Assembly (NCBI GenBank): GCA_009602725.1
Contig: WELB01000076.1
Span: 570,959 to 583,007, forward strand
DNA from: Spirogloea muscicola
Lineage: Eukaryota; Streptophyta; Zygnematophyceae; Spirogloeales; Spirogloeaceae
DNA length: 12,049 bases
Direction of reading: 5' to 3'
This document shows positions 1 through 8,016 of the stretch, piece after piece. Both the position numbers and the translations under genes were made by a program. The notes below the pieces were generated by a model. That model worked only from the letters and a program-made list of their open reading frames with translations, did no database searches and was not told the DNA's origin. Each line of letters opens with the position of its first letter. The first letter of the stretch is position 1.

Positions 1-434
1 AAAGAGCTGATGGCTGAGTCGCGGATGCTCCTCAGATCCGCTTGGAAGGGGAAGGAGCCTTCCTCCACATTGCGTACAGGGTCGTGGAGGCAAGGGAAGC
101 GCATGGGGAGCAGGGAGGCGATCTGGTGCCAGCAGCCCAGGAAGGCTGCTTGCGCCGTCTGCTCCAACGACCGGCAGCCGAGGCCGCCCATGCGAGTAGG
201 GAGGGAGGCCTGGAGGGAAGCTGAAGCTGAGGGGAAAGATGAAGAATGTAGTAGGGCTGCCAGGGACTGCTGAAGGGAGTCATCATATTCCTTGTAGAGC
301 TCCGCCACCATGCCCAATGGGGCAACTGTCCGTTGCAGATAGCGAGCCCGTTGGCCGATGCAGCGGGTGAGGATGGCCAACGCCAGCTGCGTGTCCCCAA
401 AAAGGAATGGATCCAGCTCTGAAGATATTTCGTG
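1..434 (-). CDS. Reverse-transcriptase-type protein, C-terminal part, partial (retroelement)
   Basis: On the minus strand an uninterrupted frame runs from just after a TAA (435-437) to the left edge, about 144 codons, with no obvious start codon. It reads like the region downstream of the catalytic domain in LINE-like reverse transcriptases of algae and plants. It has a helical stretch 'QLALAILTRCIGQRARYLQR', then 'LPTRMGGLGCRSLEQTAQAAF' (residues about 79-99), which resembles the 'LP.R.GGLG.RS' signature seen after the thumb in such proteins. The catalytic YxDD motif lies elsewhere and is not in the window. Sequence to the right of 437 shows no RT similarity in any frame, so the fragment is probably truncated or rearranged there. 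The assignment rests on remembered family pattern, not on a search. It is unlikely to be a host gene. Confidence 0.55.
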
Positions 435-1754
<1,320 letters not shown>

Positions 1755-1913
1755 GTTGAGAAGCCAAATCGCTTTGGGAATGTCTCATCTACTGATGAAC
1801 AATCACGATTACAGATATGAACAGATGTCGAGGCCGCTTGCAGATAATACCAAAAAATTGCAATAGCAGATAACCAGGGCAAGACGAAGATGGTAGCAGC
1901 TGCAATCTCAAGT
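1755..1913. other. Short spacer between cox1 fragment and retroelement copy A
   Basis: No cox1 similarity and no gene. The plus strand read in the frame starting at '[17 protein letters not shown]' is hydrophilic, carries two stops (TGA, TAA) and runs toward the retroelement remnant that begins at 1914. It may be more of the same decayed element, but the second copy of that element (5452-6198) does not extend this far, so this is not established. Confidence 0.3.
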
Positions 1914-2333
1914 ACAGTCACTCCGAGGAGGACGATGATCATCCTGCTTTGTCGTCTTATTTTGCTGAGAAATCAGAGAATGCCGACAACAGTGTTCAAG
2001 TTTGATTCAAGCACTATCCTGCTTCAGTAGCAAGCGATGTCTGATTCAGAAGTCACACGTAGTTCACTGAAGTGTGGTGAAGTCGAGTTGTGGCATAACG
2101 CTAGGTCAGGCAATGCAAGTTATCCAGCAATATTTCGAGTGATTGTTGTCCCCAGCAGTGAAGTAACTCCTCGTGTGGTGTCAAACCCTTATGTTCCTGC
2201 ACTGGCACTTCCTACTCTAGCACTAACCAGCGATGCACTCTTGAAGAAGAGCATGTGACTCCAGTCCTTAGTCCGAAGGACATTGGTGTTTCGATAAAAT
2301 AATGATCAATTGATCAGCAAATGCAGTAGATGA
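1914..2333 (+). mobile_element. Retroelement remnant, copy A (first half, upstream of protease)
   Basis: This block is homologous over its length to the reverse complement of about 5790-6198 (copy C). Shared landmarks include 'TCACTCC.AGGAGGACGA', 'TCTTATTTTGCTGAG' and 'CACTGGCACTTCC'. In protein terms both copies give a piece reading 'HS[E/K]ED.DHP.LSSYFAE', followed by 'LALPTLALTSDALL'. Frameshifts and stops in both copies show the sequence is dead. It is followed in copy C by the aspartic-protease segment. Here the continuation is interrupted at 2333 by an LTR element and resumes at 4980 (copy B). I cannot name the family; the gag-to-protease order is inferred from copy C. Confidence 0.7.
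2329..2333 (+). repeat. Target-site duplication (left), GATGA
   Basis: GATGA here and at 4980-4984 flank the LTR element exactly. Copy C, the uninterrupted paralogue, has the same site only once (minus strand, within 5789-5795, AGATGAT). This is what insertion of an LTR element with a 5-bp staggered cut predicts. Confidence 0.82.
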
Positions 2334-2449
2334 TGAAAGTTTTCCTGGGCTGCGTGCTCTTGTACCTGCTCCTGTACCTGTCCCTGTGTGTTGTACACAG
2401 CGTTTTCAGAGTCTGCATTCCTCCAGTCCTGCTCCTCCATTGGACGTCC
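2334..2449 (-). repeat. 3' LTR remnant (last 116 bp)
   Basis: It matches 4538-4652 almost perfectly; the visible difference is AAAG/AAA just before TTTTCC. The match begins exactly at the insertion boundary and stops at 2449, where unrelated sequence starts. About 326 bp of this LTR and the adjacent polypurine tract have therefore been lost by deletion. Confidence 0.8.
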
Positions 2450-2680
2450 CAGACCTTATAGACTTCTAGACTTCTACATCAATCAAACTAGGGCTCAGGC
2501 AACCCCTTGGTCGAAAATCTCCAGTCAGCTGTTGTCCTTGACGAATAAAGAAATCCACATTCTTGTAACAGCCTCCTCAGCCAGTCGAAATCGTCACGGT
2601 CTGCTGGTACTCCAACTTCCTTGCCATCTTCTTTCACTATAGCCCAACAACTTACTGATTCCATCTCTCACTCTTGAATG

Positions 2681-2708
2681 TCACCCAGAAGTCATCACCC
2701 AGAAGTCA
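2681..2708. repeat. Perfect 14-bp tandem duplication
   Basis: TCACCCAGAAGTCA is present twice, head to tail, at 2681-2694 and 2695-2708, within the interior of the LTR element. Confidence 0.9.
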
Positions 2709-2852
2709 GTGATTCCCTGCAAACACCTTAGTATCCTTCTCACAGCTTGCCAATGTTCCCACCCTAAATCGCGAACGCCATTGAGCTACACCCACTGCTG
2801 ATATTGTTTGGTCATACTGCCACAGCCATATATAAGAATGTGTCACTGCCTC

Positions 2853-3110
2853 TCACTGAGGCACCTGTGAGACTTGTTGCCTGTCTTTGACATCCTTGAG
2901 TTCCTGCTCCAATTGCACATCATCTTGCTCAAGCCCTCGCTCAGCCTTCAGGCTGCAGACTGCAGTCTCCAAGACTCTGCTCCCACTGCACTTGAAGTAC
3001 CTAAGAAGCATGTCCTGCTACTCTGCTGCTTTGCTACTCAGCTCATGTGCTTTGCTGCTCAAGTCTTGCTACACAGCTTCTGCTCTGCTGCAAAGTCCAA
3101 CTCGATTCAT
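2853..3110 (-). pseudogene. Decayed coiled-coil coding segment of the LTR element
   Basis: From ATG 3110 the minus strand gives 85 codons before TGA 2855-2853, broken by TAG at 3071-3069 and 3020-3018. The residues form a long charged helix: 'QDLSSKAHELSSKAAE' early on, then 'LKAERGLEQDDVQLEQELKD' with heptad-like Leu/Val spacing. It matches the composition of the Gln/Glu-rich start of the element (4736-4491) and may be its continuation after frameshifts. No enzyme motif is present. Function in the element is inferred to be structural (Gag-like). Confidence 0.45.
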
Positions 3111-3572
3111 TCAGATCCTCAAAGAAAGTACAGGTCCACCAATATCAGCTAGATGTCTATTGGTCACACAGTTGCCCCTCCTAGAGAGGGTTGCCAGAAA
3201 TTGTCAATGTCACACTTGCGCGGTGCCTGCCTGACTGGACACGCCTGCAACTGCAACTTTTCTATGCACCTCCTCCTGTGCCACAATATGATGTGCTGCA
3301 AATGTGCCTGAAGCCATGCGCCTCTCAGATCTCCAACTCCCAATTGCACCTGTACCTGCCGGTCCCTGCTTGGGATCTTGTGCCTGCACCTGATGCTGTT
3401 CCTGCGTCTGTTCATATGTCTGCAACCGTGGCTCCAACTCCAGATGTCCTATGGTTTCCTACACAGACCGCTCAACGCATACAGCCAGATTATCATATCT
3501 CCACATGCCGCCAATTCCAGATTACTCAGATGCCTCAGCTGGTGCTCACGCAGCCGAATATGTCGGGAATCT

Positions 3573-3865
3573 CAGATGCTGCTAGCTGCAGCCAGATATG
3601 TTGGAAAGCCCAGATACTGCTAGCTGCAGCCAGATCCAGCATAGCTGCCAGATAATGAACTCCACACATTGCCAGGTACCAGATCTCTCAGATGTTGCTC
3701 ACTACAGCCAAACATTTCTACTCAGATGCCAGCAAACACAGAGCTTCAGATGTATCTATGTACTATTCAGCTTCACTCAGACTTCAGACTTGCACTCCAA
3801 ACTTTGAGCTTCACAAATTAGATCCAGGTGCAAGTAATAGAGATCCTCAGATGCCGCTAGCTGCG
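3573..3865. repeat. Degenerate 25-bp repeats inside the LTR element
   Basis: The 25-mer CAGAT[G/A]CTGCTAGCTGCAGCCAGAT occurs at 3573-3597 and 3611-3635 with one difference and a 38-bp period. A partial third copy lies at 3848-3865. The shorter word CTCAGATG recurs at 3525, 3571, 3687, 3721 and 3846 without regular spacing. This indicates local duplication in repetitive coding sequence. Confidence 0.6.
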
Positions 3866-4035
3866 TCCTCAAAGACAACCTTGGCTCTTCGCCCTACCCG
3901 CAGTTGTATTTCATCCTTGCTGAAATGCTGAGATTTTTCAACAACGTTCTTCTTGCTTTACAGAAGTACGCTCTGCTACAGCCCTGAGAATCTTTCAGAG
4001 AACCTGGCCTGTGTGTTCTTGGCCATTCCTCTTCA

Positions 4036-4060
4036 GCTCACATGGCTCACATGGCTCACA
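4036..4060. repeat. 9-bp tandem repeat, 2.8 copies
   Basis: GCTCACATG repeated at 4036, 4045 and (partial) 4054, within the LTR element interior. Confidence 0.85.
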
Positions 4061-4490
4061 CATTTCTCTCAGTTCACACAGCAAATAACTCCCACCGTTG
4101 CAACAGCTCCGGACAGCCGCTGACAGATAAAGAGCATCTGACAGCACACCATGCTACATGATCCAAATCCAGATCGATGCCTCCTGATCTTGCTTCCACT
4201 CCGTCACCTGATTCAGATTCTGTCTCCACGCAAGCAACGGAGCTGAACAGACATCAAACAGTACCTAGAGAGCAAACAAGCCCTGTATGTAACCTCTCAG
4301 CAAATGCAGATGCTGCCCTTCGAAAGCTCGCAAAGAGCTTCGCCAGCGCCTTCCCTTCCATTGCCATGTCTCTTGCCGTGCAATTCTACGTCTCAATATC
4401 CAGATTCTACTTCCTGCTTGACCCAGACTTGGAGTCTTCACCCTCATCGACAGCGTCCCAGACCTCATTGCGCTACTTGATGTCACCTTC

Positions 4491-4736
4491 TCATTGTGGC
4501 AAGCTGGGTTCAACTTTGTGGGCGTGGGCCCATAACCTGAAATTTTCCTGGGCTGCGTGCTCTTGTACCTGCTCCTGTACCTGTCCCTGTGTGTTGTACA
4601 CAGCGTTTTCAGAGTCTGCATTCCTCCAGTCCTGCTCCTCCATTGGACGTCCTCCAGGTCCAGCAGATCGCCCTGGTTGAGTCGGCGGCCCAGCAGAGCG
4701 ACCTCGTCGCAGTGGCTCAGATGCAGATGTGCTCAT
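4491..4736 (-). CDS. Short ORF starting in the LTR, Gag-like N-terminal remnant
   Basis: An 81-residue frame starts at ATG 4736-4734, inside the LTR and in a strong start context, crosses the LTR end and the primer-binding site, and stops at TGA 4493-4491. The N-terminal part is basic and Pro/Gly-rich ('SEPLRRGRSAGPPTQPGRSAG'). The second part is Gln/Glu-rich ('QGQVQEQVQE') and looks helical. Beyond the stop the same frame continues through TAG 4475-4473, 4409-4407 and 4388-4386 into 'AMEGKALAKLFASFRRAASA', an amphipathic stretch open to TGA 4256-4254. The original protein was therefore longer. A Gag starting inside the LTR is known from yeast Ty1. No domain is recognised. Confidence 0.5.
   Translation of the reverse strand: MSTSASEPLRRGRSAGPPTQPGRSAGPGGRPMEEQDWRNADSENAVYNTQGQVQEQVQEHAAQENFRLWAHAHKVEPSLPQ
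4524..4537 (-). promoter_or_regulatory. Primer-binding site for initiator tRNA-Met half-molecule
   Basis: Directly after the LTR (no spacer) the minus strand reads GGTTATGGGCCCAC. This is the exact complement of GUGGGCCCAUAACC, the anticodon stem-loop of plant-type initiator tRNA-Met as I remember it, and not of the tRNA 3' end. Drosophila copia is known to prime reverse transcription from a tRNA-iMet fragment cut in the anticodon region, binding its PBS in this way. The match is 14 nt; the next base mismatches. Confidence 0.75.
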
Positions 4737-4979
4737 GGCGGCAAACAAATTCAGATCTCAGACAGACAGTCAGACAGCACAGGCTCCGCCCTCACCCAAG
4801 GTGGGTGGCAGCCAGGGCTAGGGCGCACAGGCGCGTGACCGCGTGGCCTCAGATGTTCAGAGTGTTCCGACCGGTGCCCGAGGCCTCCCTTATCCAGGGG
4901 AGACTCTAAGGGCCCAATGAGACGGGCGGGATGGTCACCCACCCCGACCCGCCGATTCAAGATATTACTATATTCAACA
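4538..4979 (-). repeat. 5' LTR (442 bp, complete)
   Basis: On the minus strand it begins TGTTGAATATAG at 4979 and ends AAAATTTCA at 4538. Its left end is defined by the target duplication at 4980-4984, and its right end by the near-identical segment at 2334-2449 and by the adjoining primer-binding site. An ATG in a strong context (GCCGCCATGAG) opens a reading frame inside the LTR at 4736. A GAATATAGTAATATC stretch near the start is AT-rich, but I cannot assign a TATA box or transcription start with confidence. Confidence 0.78.
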
Positions 4980-4984
4980 GATGA
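4980..4984 (+). repeat. Target-site duplication (right), GATGA
   Basis: Right partner of the GATGA at 2329-2333, immediately next to the CA end of the LTR element. Confidence 0.82.
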
Positions 4985-5338
4985 TACCAGTGGCGTGCAT
5001 GTGGAGATTGCGGCTGACCCTGTGATAGCCAAGACAGCACTCAGCGTATCAGATAAGTATATCATCCCATGCAGACCTCCGAAGGAGAGGAGTGCCCTCC
5101 ATATTGGCAGCAGTAGCTATGATCAACAACTTGGAAGTTGTCCCGACAGTTGCAACAAAAAAACATCTAATGAGGCAGGCTGCAGTCCTTCTGAACACAG
5201 GTGCTCAGCCGATCCTCATCAGCTATTGCTTCGCGGGACAGCTACAATTGAGCAAGGATTATATAAGTGGCGGTAAGTGGCAGTTAATAAAGATCAAGAC
5301 TGCTACAGGTGTCTCGGATAGTGTGTCGGCGTCACCAA
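4980..5338 (+). mobile_element. Retroelement remnant, copy B (second half, aspartic protease)
   Basis: This continues copy A after the LTR insertion. It is colinear with the reverse complement of 5452-5795. The upstream part, 'ADPVIAKTALSVSDKYIIPC', leads into a retroviral-type aspartic protease core: 'AAVLLNTGAQPILISYCFA' around 5180-5240, where copy C has the catalytic form 'VLLDTGAQ'. A later block reads 'KIKTATG' followed by a Ser-Asp-Ser-Val segment. Here the catalytic Asp is Asn (AAC), so the enzyme is dead, and frameshifts lie near 5090 and 5325. In intact elements this protease matures the Gag-Pol polyprotein. I cannot assign the LTR family. Confidence 0.72.
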
Positions 5339-5451
5339 GACTGCAATCAGAATTTCAGTACCGAGCAATACATCATAAGCAATCGCTCTGGTGATCAAGC
5401 ACACAGCTGAAAAGTATGTGCACAGCATTCAATGAAGTAGGAAGAGGTTTG
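5339..5451. other. Spacer (loop) of the fold-back
   Basis: 113 bp separate the inverted copies. On the plus strand, after one base of frame correction, copy B seems to continue as a plausible protease C-terminus ('KTAIRISVPSNTS') to a TAA near 5371. The opposite arm has no counterpart to it, so the two copies differ in where they were cut. Confidence 0.5.
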
Positions 5452-6198
5452 TTGGTGACGCCGACCACACTGTCAGAGCCCACCTGTGGCAGTCTTGATC
5501 TTGACGATACTGGCACTTATATAATCCTTGCTCCTTTGTAGCTGTCCTGCAAAGCGATAGCTATTGAGGATCTGTTGAGCACCTGTGTCCAGAAGGACTG
5601 TAGCTGGCCTTGTCGAATGGTTTTCTGTGGCCACGGTCACAGCACCTTCAACAATCATAGCTACCGCTGCCAGTTGGGCACTCCTCTCCTACGGGGGTCT
5701 GCAAGGGATGATACACTTATCTGACAAGCTGAGTGCTGTCTCAGCTATCACAGGGTCAGCTGACAATTTTCACATGCAGGTCACTGGTATCATCTACGCT
5801 GCACTTGGGATCAAATTTGATCATAATATCCTCAGACACACCACTGTCCTTCAAGCTGAAGGGCTGGAGTCGCATGCATTCCTCCTAGAAGTGCATCCCT
5901 GGACACTGCCAAAATGGGAAGTGCCAGTGCTTGAAGTTCAGATCTTGGCACCACATGAGGAGGTTATTCACTGCTTGCAACATCACTCGCGGGGTACCTC
6001 GCAATGCTTGACTAGCGTTTTGCCGCGACTCACTCTCACTACTCTTTAGTGGATACGAGTGGATTCCAGTTCAGAATATTGTAACTGCAGCAGGGAAATG
6101 CTTGATATCAGATTATACCCGTCATAAGCACTCTCTGATCCCTCAGCAAAATAAGAGGATAGTGGCGGATGATCCTCGTCCTCCTTGGAGTGATCTGT
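5452..6198 (-). mobile_element. Retroelement remnant, copy C (uninterrupted, inverted)
   Basis: Read on the minus strand from 6198 to 5452, this copy holds in one piece what copies A and B hold in two. It runs 'HSKEDEDHPPLSSYFAEGSE', then 'SEDIMIKFDPKCSVDDTSD', 'AETALSLSDKCIIPCRPP', and the protease core 'ATVLLDTGAQQIL' followed by 'SYRFAGQLQRSKDYI' and 'KIKTATGGL'. The catalytic Asp-Thr-Gly is kept here, but TAG (in place of a Lys or Gln codon) after 'CRPP' and several frameshifts make it non-functional. The single AGATGAT at 5789-5795 is the empty target site of the LTR element. Divergence from A/B is large with indels, so the duplication is older than the LTR insertion. Confidence 0.72.
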
Positions 6199-7249
6199 AT
6201 AAGAGAAGAAATACGTCATGAAGTTTCCACAGAGACCATCTCAATAGCAAGCTGTCATCAACTTATCTGGTCTAAGGCTAAAGTTCTGCAGTTCCTTTTC
6301 ATAAGTCATGATATTTTGGGAAACTGCTGAGCAAGACGCTTAAAACTTCTCATTGACATGATCGTCTAGTAGCCGAGGACCAGTTGCTCTCTCGGCAGGA
6401 GTTGCATCGGTAGCAATTGGCTAGTCATGGACAGGATCAAACTTCTCAATCTCCTGTAGACGTCACTGGCCTCATGACTGAGGTACTGGTTTAGCAAAAG
6501 CATGACATCTTCGCTGCTTATCCTACAACCCTGCATCCGCATTGGCAAAATTCGACATTGTGGTGGTCCTTGGCTTTGGTCGAGGAAGCACAACCAGGAG
6601 TACCTTGATATCGAGGATTGTCTCCTTGAGAAATGTTGACGAGGCAGCCTTTCAGAGGAGGTATCGCATCGGTTAGCTCTGTTACACAATTGGAACAATA
6701 TCGGAGGGATCAACTGCAGTGTCCAACACACGGTCAGACCTGAAGTCCACACACTGAGCACAGATGCAACTTGTCCACCACAAGAACACTGACCCAATGC
6801 AGGTGAACTGAGACTTGATGTACTCACTCGGGTCCAGTCCAGATTTAGCAAGACCAGTCCCAGATCTGAGGTCCACAGTACTCAATATCTCGATGCATGC
6901 GAGCAAGAGTTCTCTCGGCCCAGTAAACATGTCGTAAGACAAGCCACACGCACAGCACGAGAACAAGAGACCGGAACGAGCCAGGGACTACCCCTCATAG
7001 ATGGTTTCTTTTGGAAGGGTACCGAGGCCAGTATATGTGACAGCAAACCAATCTTGGTGGCACTAGCCGGGTAACCGATTCGAACGGACGAGGTCCAAAG
7101 GACCAACACCCACGTAAAGTAGCAACAATGTCAAGATGCAACTGAAGCAATCTCGCAATGCAGCAGATGCATTGTCACATTAAGAGCTGCATGCGCATGC
7201 ACCCCAAGTCCTTACTGCCACCCCAGATTACTGCCACCCCTTGAATGAT
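6199..7249. other. Stretch without recognised gene
   Basis: No gene is supported. The longest sense-like stretch is on the plus strand from 6793 (after TGA 6790-6792) to TAA 7072-7074, 93 codons without an ATG start. It is hydrophilic ('QYLDACEQEFSRPSKHVVRQ') with no known motif. Overlapping minus-strand frames of similar length exist, so coding potential is ambiguous. TTACTGCCACCCC is duplicated at 7212-7224 and 7228-7240. The region may be the far end of copy C's element, but no counterpart exists in the window to prove it. Confidence 0.35.
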
Positions 7250-7873
7250 ACACTGTCACACAAGGCCGCGGTATTGCGGCTCACCTAGTGCGAGCCGGTC
7301 TCACGCAACCGGACGCGGAGCTTCTTGGGGTGAGGGCTCTCTAGCGGACCTGGTGTCTATGCCCACGCCCTCTTGGCGCGGCACTGGACGCGCGCGATAC
7401 GACTACTGTTGCTGTACTTGTGCCGCCGCCGCCGCCGCCGCCGCCGCCAACGCTGATGCATCAGTAGGCGTAGCGCGCGCGTCAACTGCCGCGCTTTGGC
7501 TGTTACCTCTGGGTCTCGTCGGGGTGCCTCTTTCCCAATCAGTTGGCTCGACTTGGCCTCCCTTGTAGTTCATGCGCACCTCGCGGCCTCCCTCTCTGTC
7601 TCCCTCTCCGAGTACTGCGCCTGGTGTCCATGGCCAGGCCGGCAAGTGCACTGATTGAGTCTGGGACCGTTTGGAAGGAACTGGGTTAGCCCAAGACGAC
7701 GGAGTGGCCCGACGAGAGATACGGAACACCTGGCGCAGCAGCCAGTAAGGCAGGCCATTACGTTGTATTGGGTCCCGGTCAGGAGGCGATAACCGGCGGT
7801 TATGCGAAGCCGTGCGGGGGCGCTCGACAGCTTTAGGGCACCCGGAGCCCATTCTTAGGGCGCGCGCGCGTCC
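7250..7873 (+). promoter_or_regulatory. CpG-rich upstream region of the 7874 gene
   Basis: Base composition changes sharply near 7260 to GC- and CpG-rich sequence that continues into the gene's first exons. It contains (GCC)9 and runs of CG dinucleotides up to the ATG at 7874. No TATA box stands out. Long open frames across this region and the first exons on both strands are by-products of high GC. Calling it promoter plus 5' leader is inference from position and composition. Confidence 0.45.
7422..7448. repeat. (GCC)9 trinucleotide repeat
   Basis: Nine uninterrupted GCC units, preceded by GTGCTGTACTTGT-type unique sequence and followed by AACGC. Confidence 0.95.
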
Positions 7874-7984
7874 ATGGCGGCCGCCATGCTTGGCCACGCG
7901 GGGCCGTCGCCGCTGGAGGCGGCGGCCGCCGCGGCGGAGATCGCGGAGGCGGCGTGGGCGGCGCTGGACCGCCGCNCGAGGCCA

Positions 7985-8016
<32 letters not shown>

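Larger units (their letters stand above)
2450..4523. other. Interior of the LTR element without recognisable pol
   Basis: Outside the pieces listed separately, this 2-kb interior has no intact gene. The plus strand is C- and T-rich and the minus strand purine-rich throughout. Minus-strand frames are Gln/Glu/Lys-rich but short, for example 'LQTYEQTQEQHQVQAQD' near 3380-3435. I looked for protease (DTG/DSG), integrase (HHCC, DDE) and reverse-transcriptase (YxDD) motifs in the visible frames and saw none. Confidence 0.55.
2334..4979 (-). mobile_element. Non-autonomous LTR retrotransposon, copia-like priming, minus orientation
   Basis: A 2646-bp insertion, read on the minus strand from 4979 to 2334. 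The ends are TG...CA (TGTTGAATAT... at 4979; ...TTTTCA at 2334). It is flanked by GATGA duplications and splits a retroelement remnant whose unbroken copy lies at 5452-6198. A complete 442-bp LTR (4979-4538) is followed with no spacer by a primer-binding site. The 3' LTR survives only as its last 116 bp (2449-2334), so the polypurine tract is gone. The interior of about 2.1 kb shows no protease, integrase, reverse transcriptase or RNase H signature. It holds purine-rich minus-strand coding remnants rich in Gln, Glu and Lys, and short repeats. The two LTR segments differ by about one base over 115, pointing to a fairly recent insertion, while the interior is full of stops. The element was probably mobilised in trans. 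Confidence 0.8.

Noticed and set aside
2334-4979. Plus-strand orientation for the LTR element
   Set aside because: In plus orientation the sequence next to the first LTR gives no primer-binding site, whereas the minus orientation gives a PBS at zero spacing and Gag-like frames.
5585-6049. 154-codon plus-strand frame
   Set aside because: It is antisense to copy C; the minus strand carries the protease motif and matches copies A and B.
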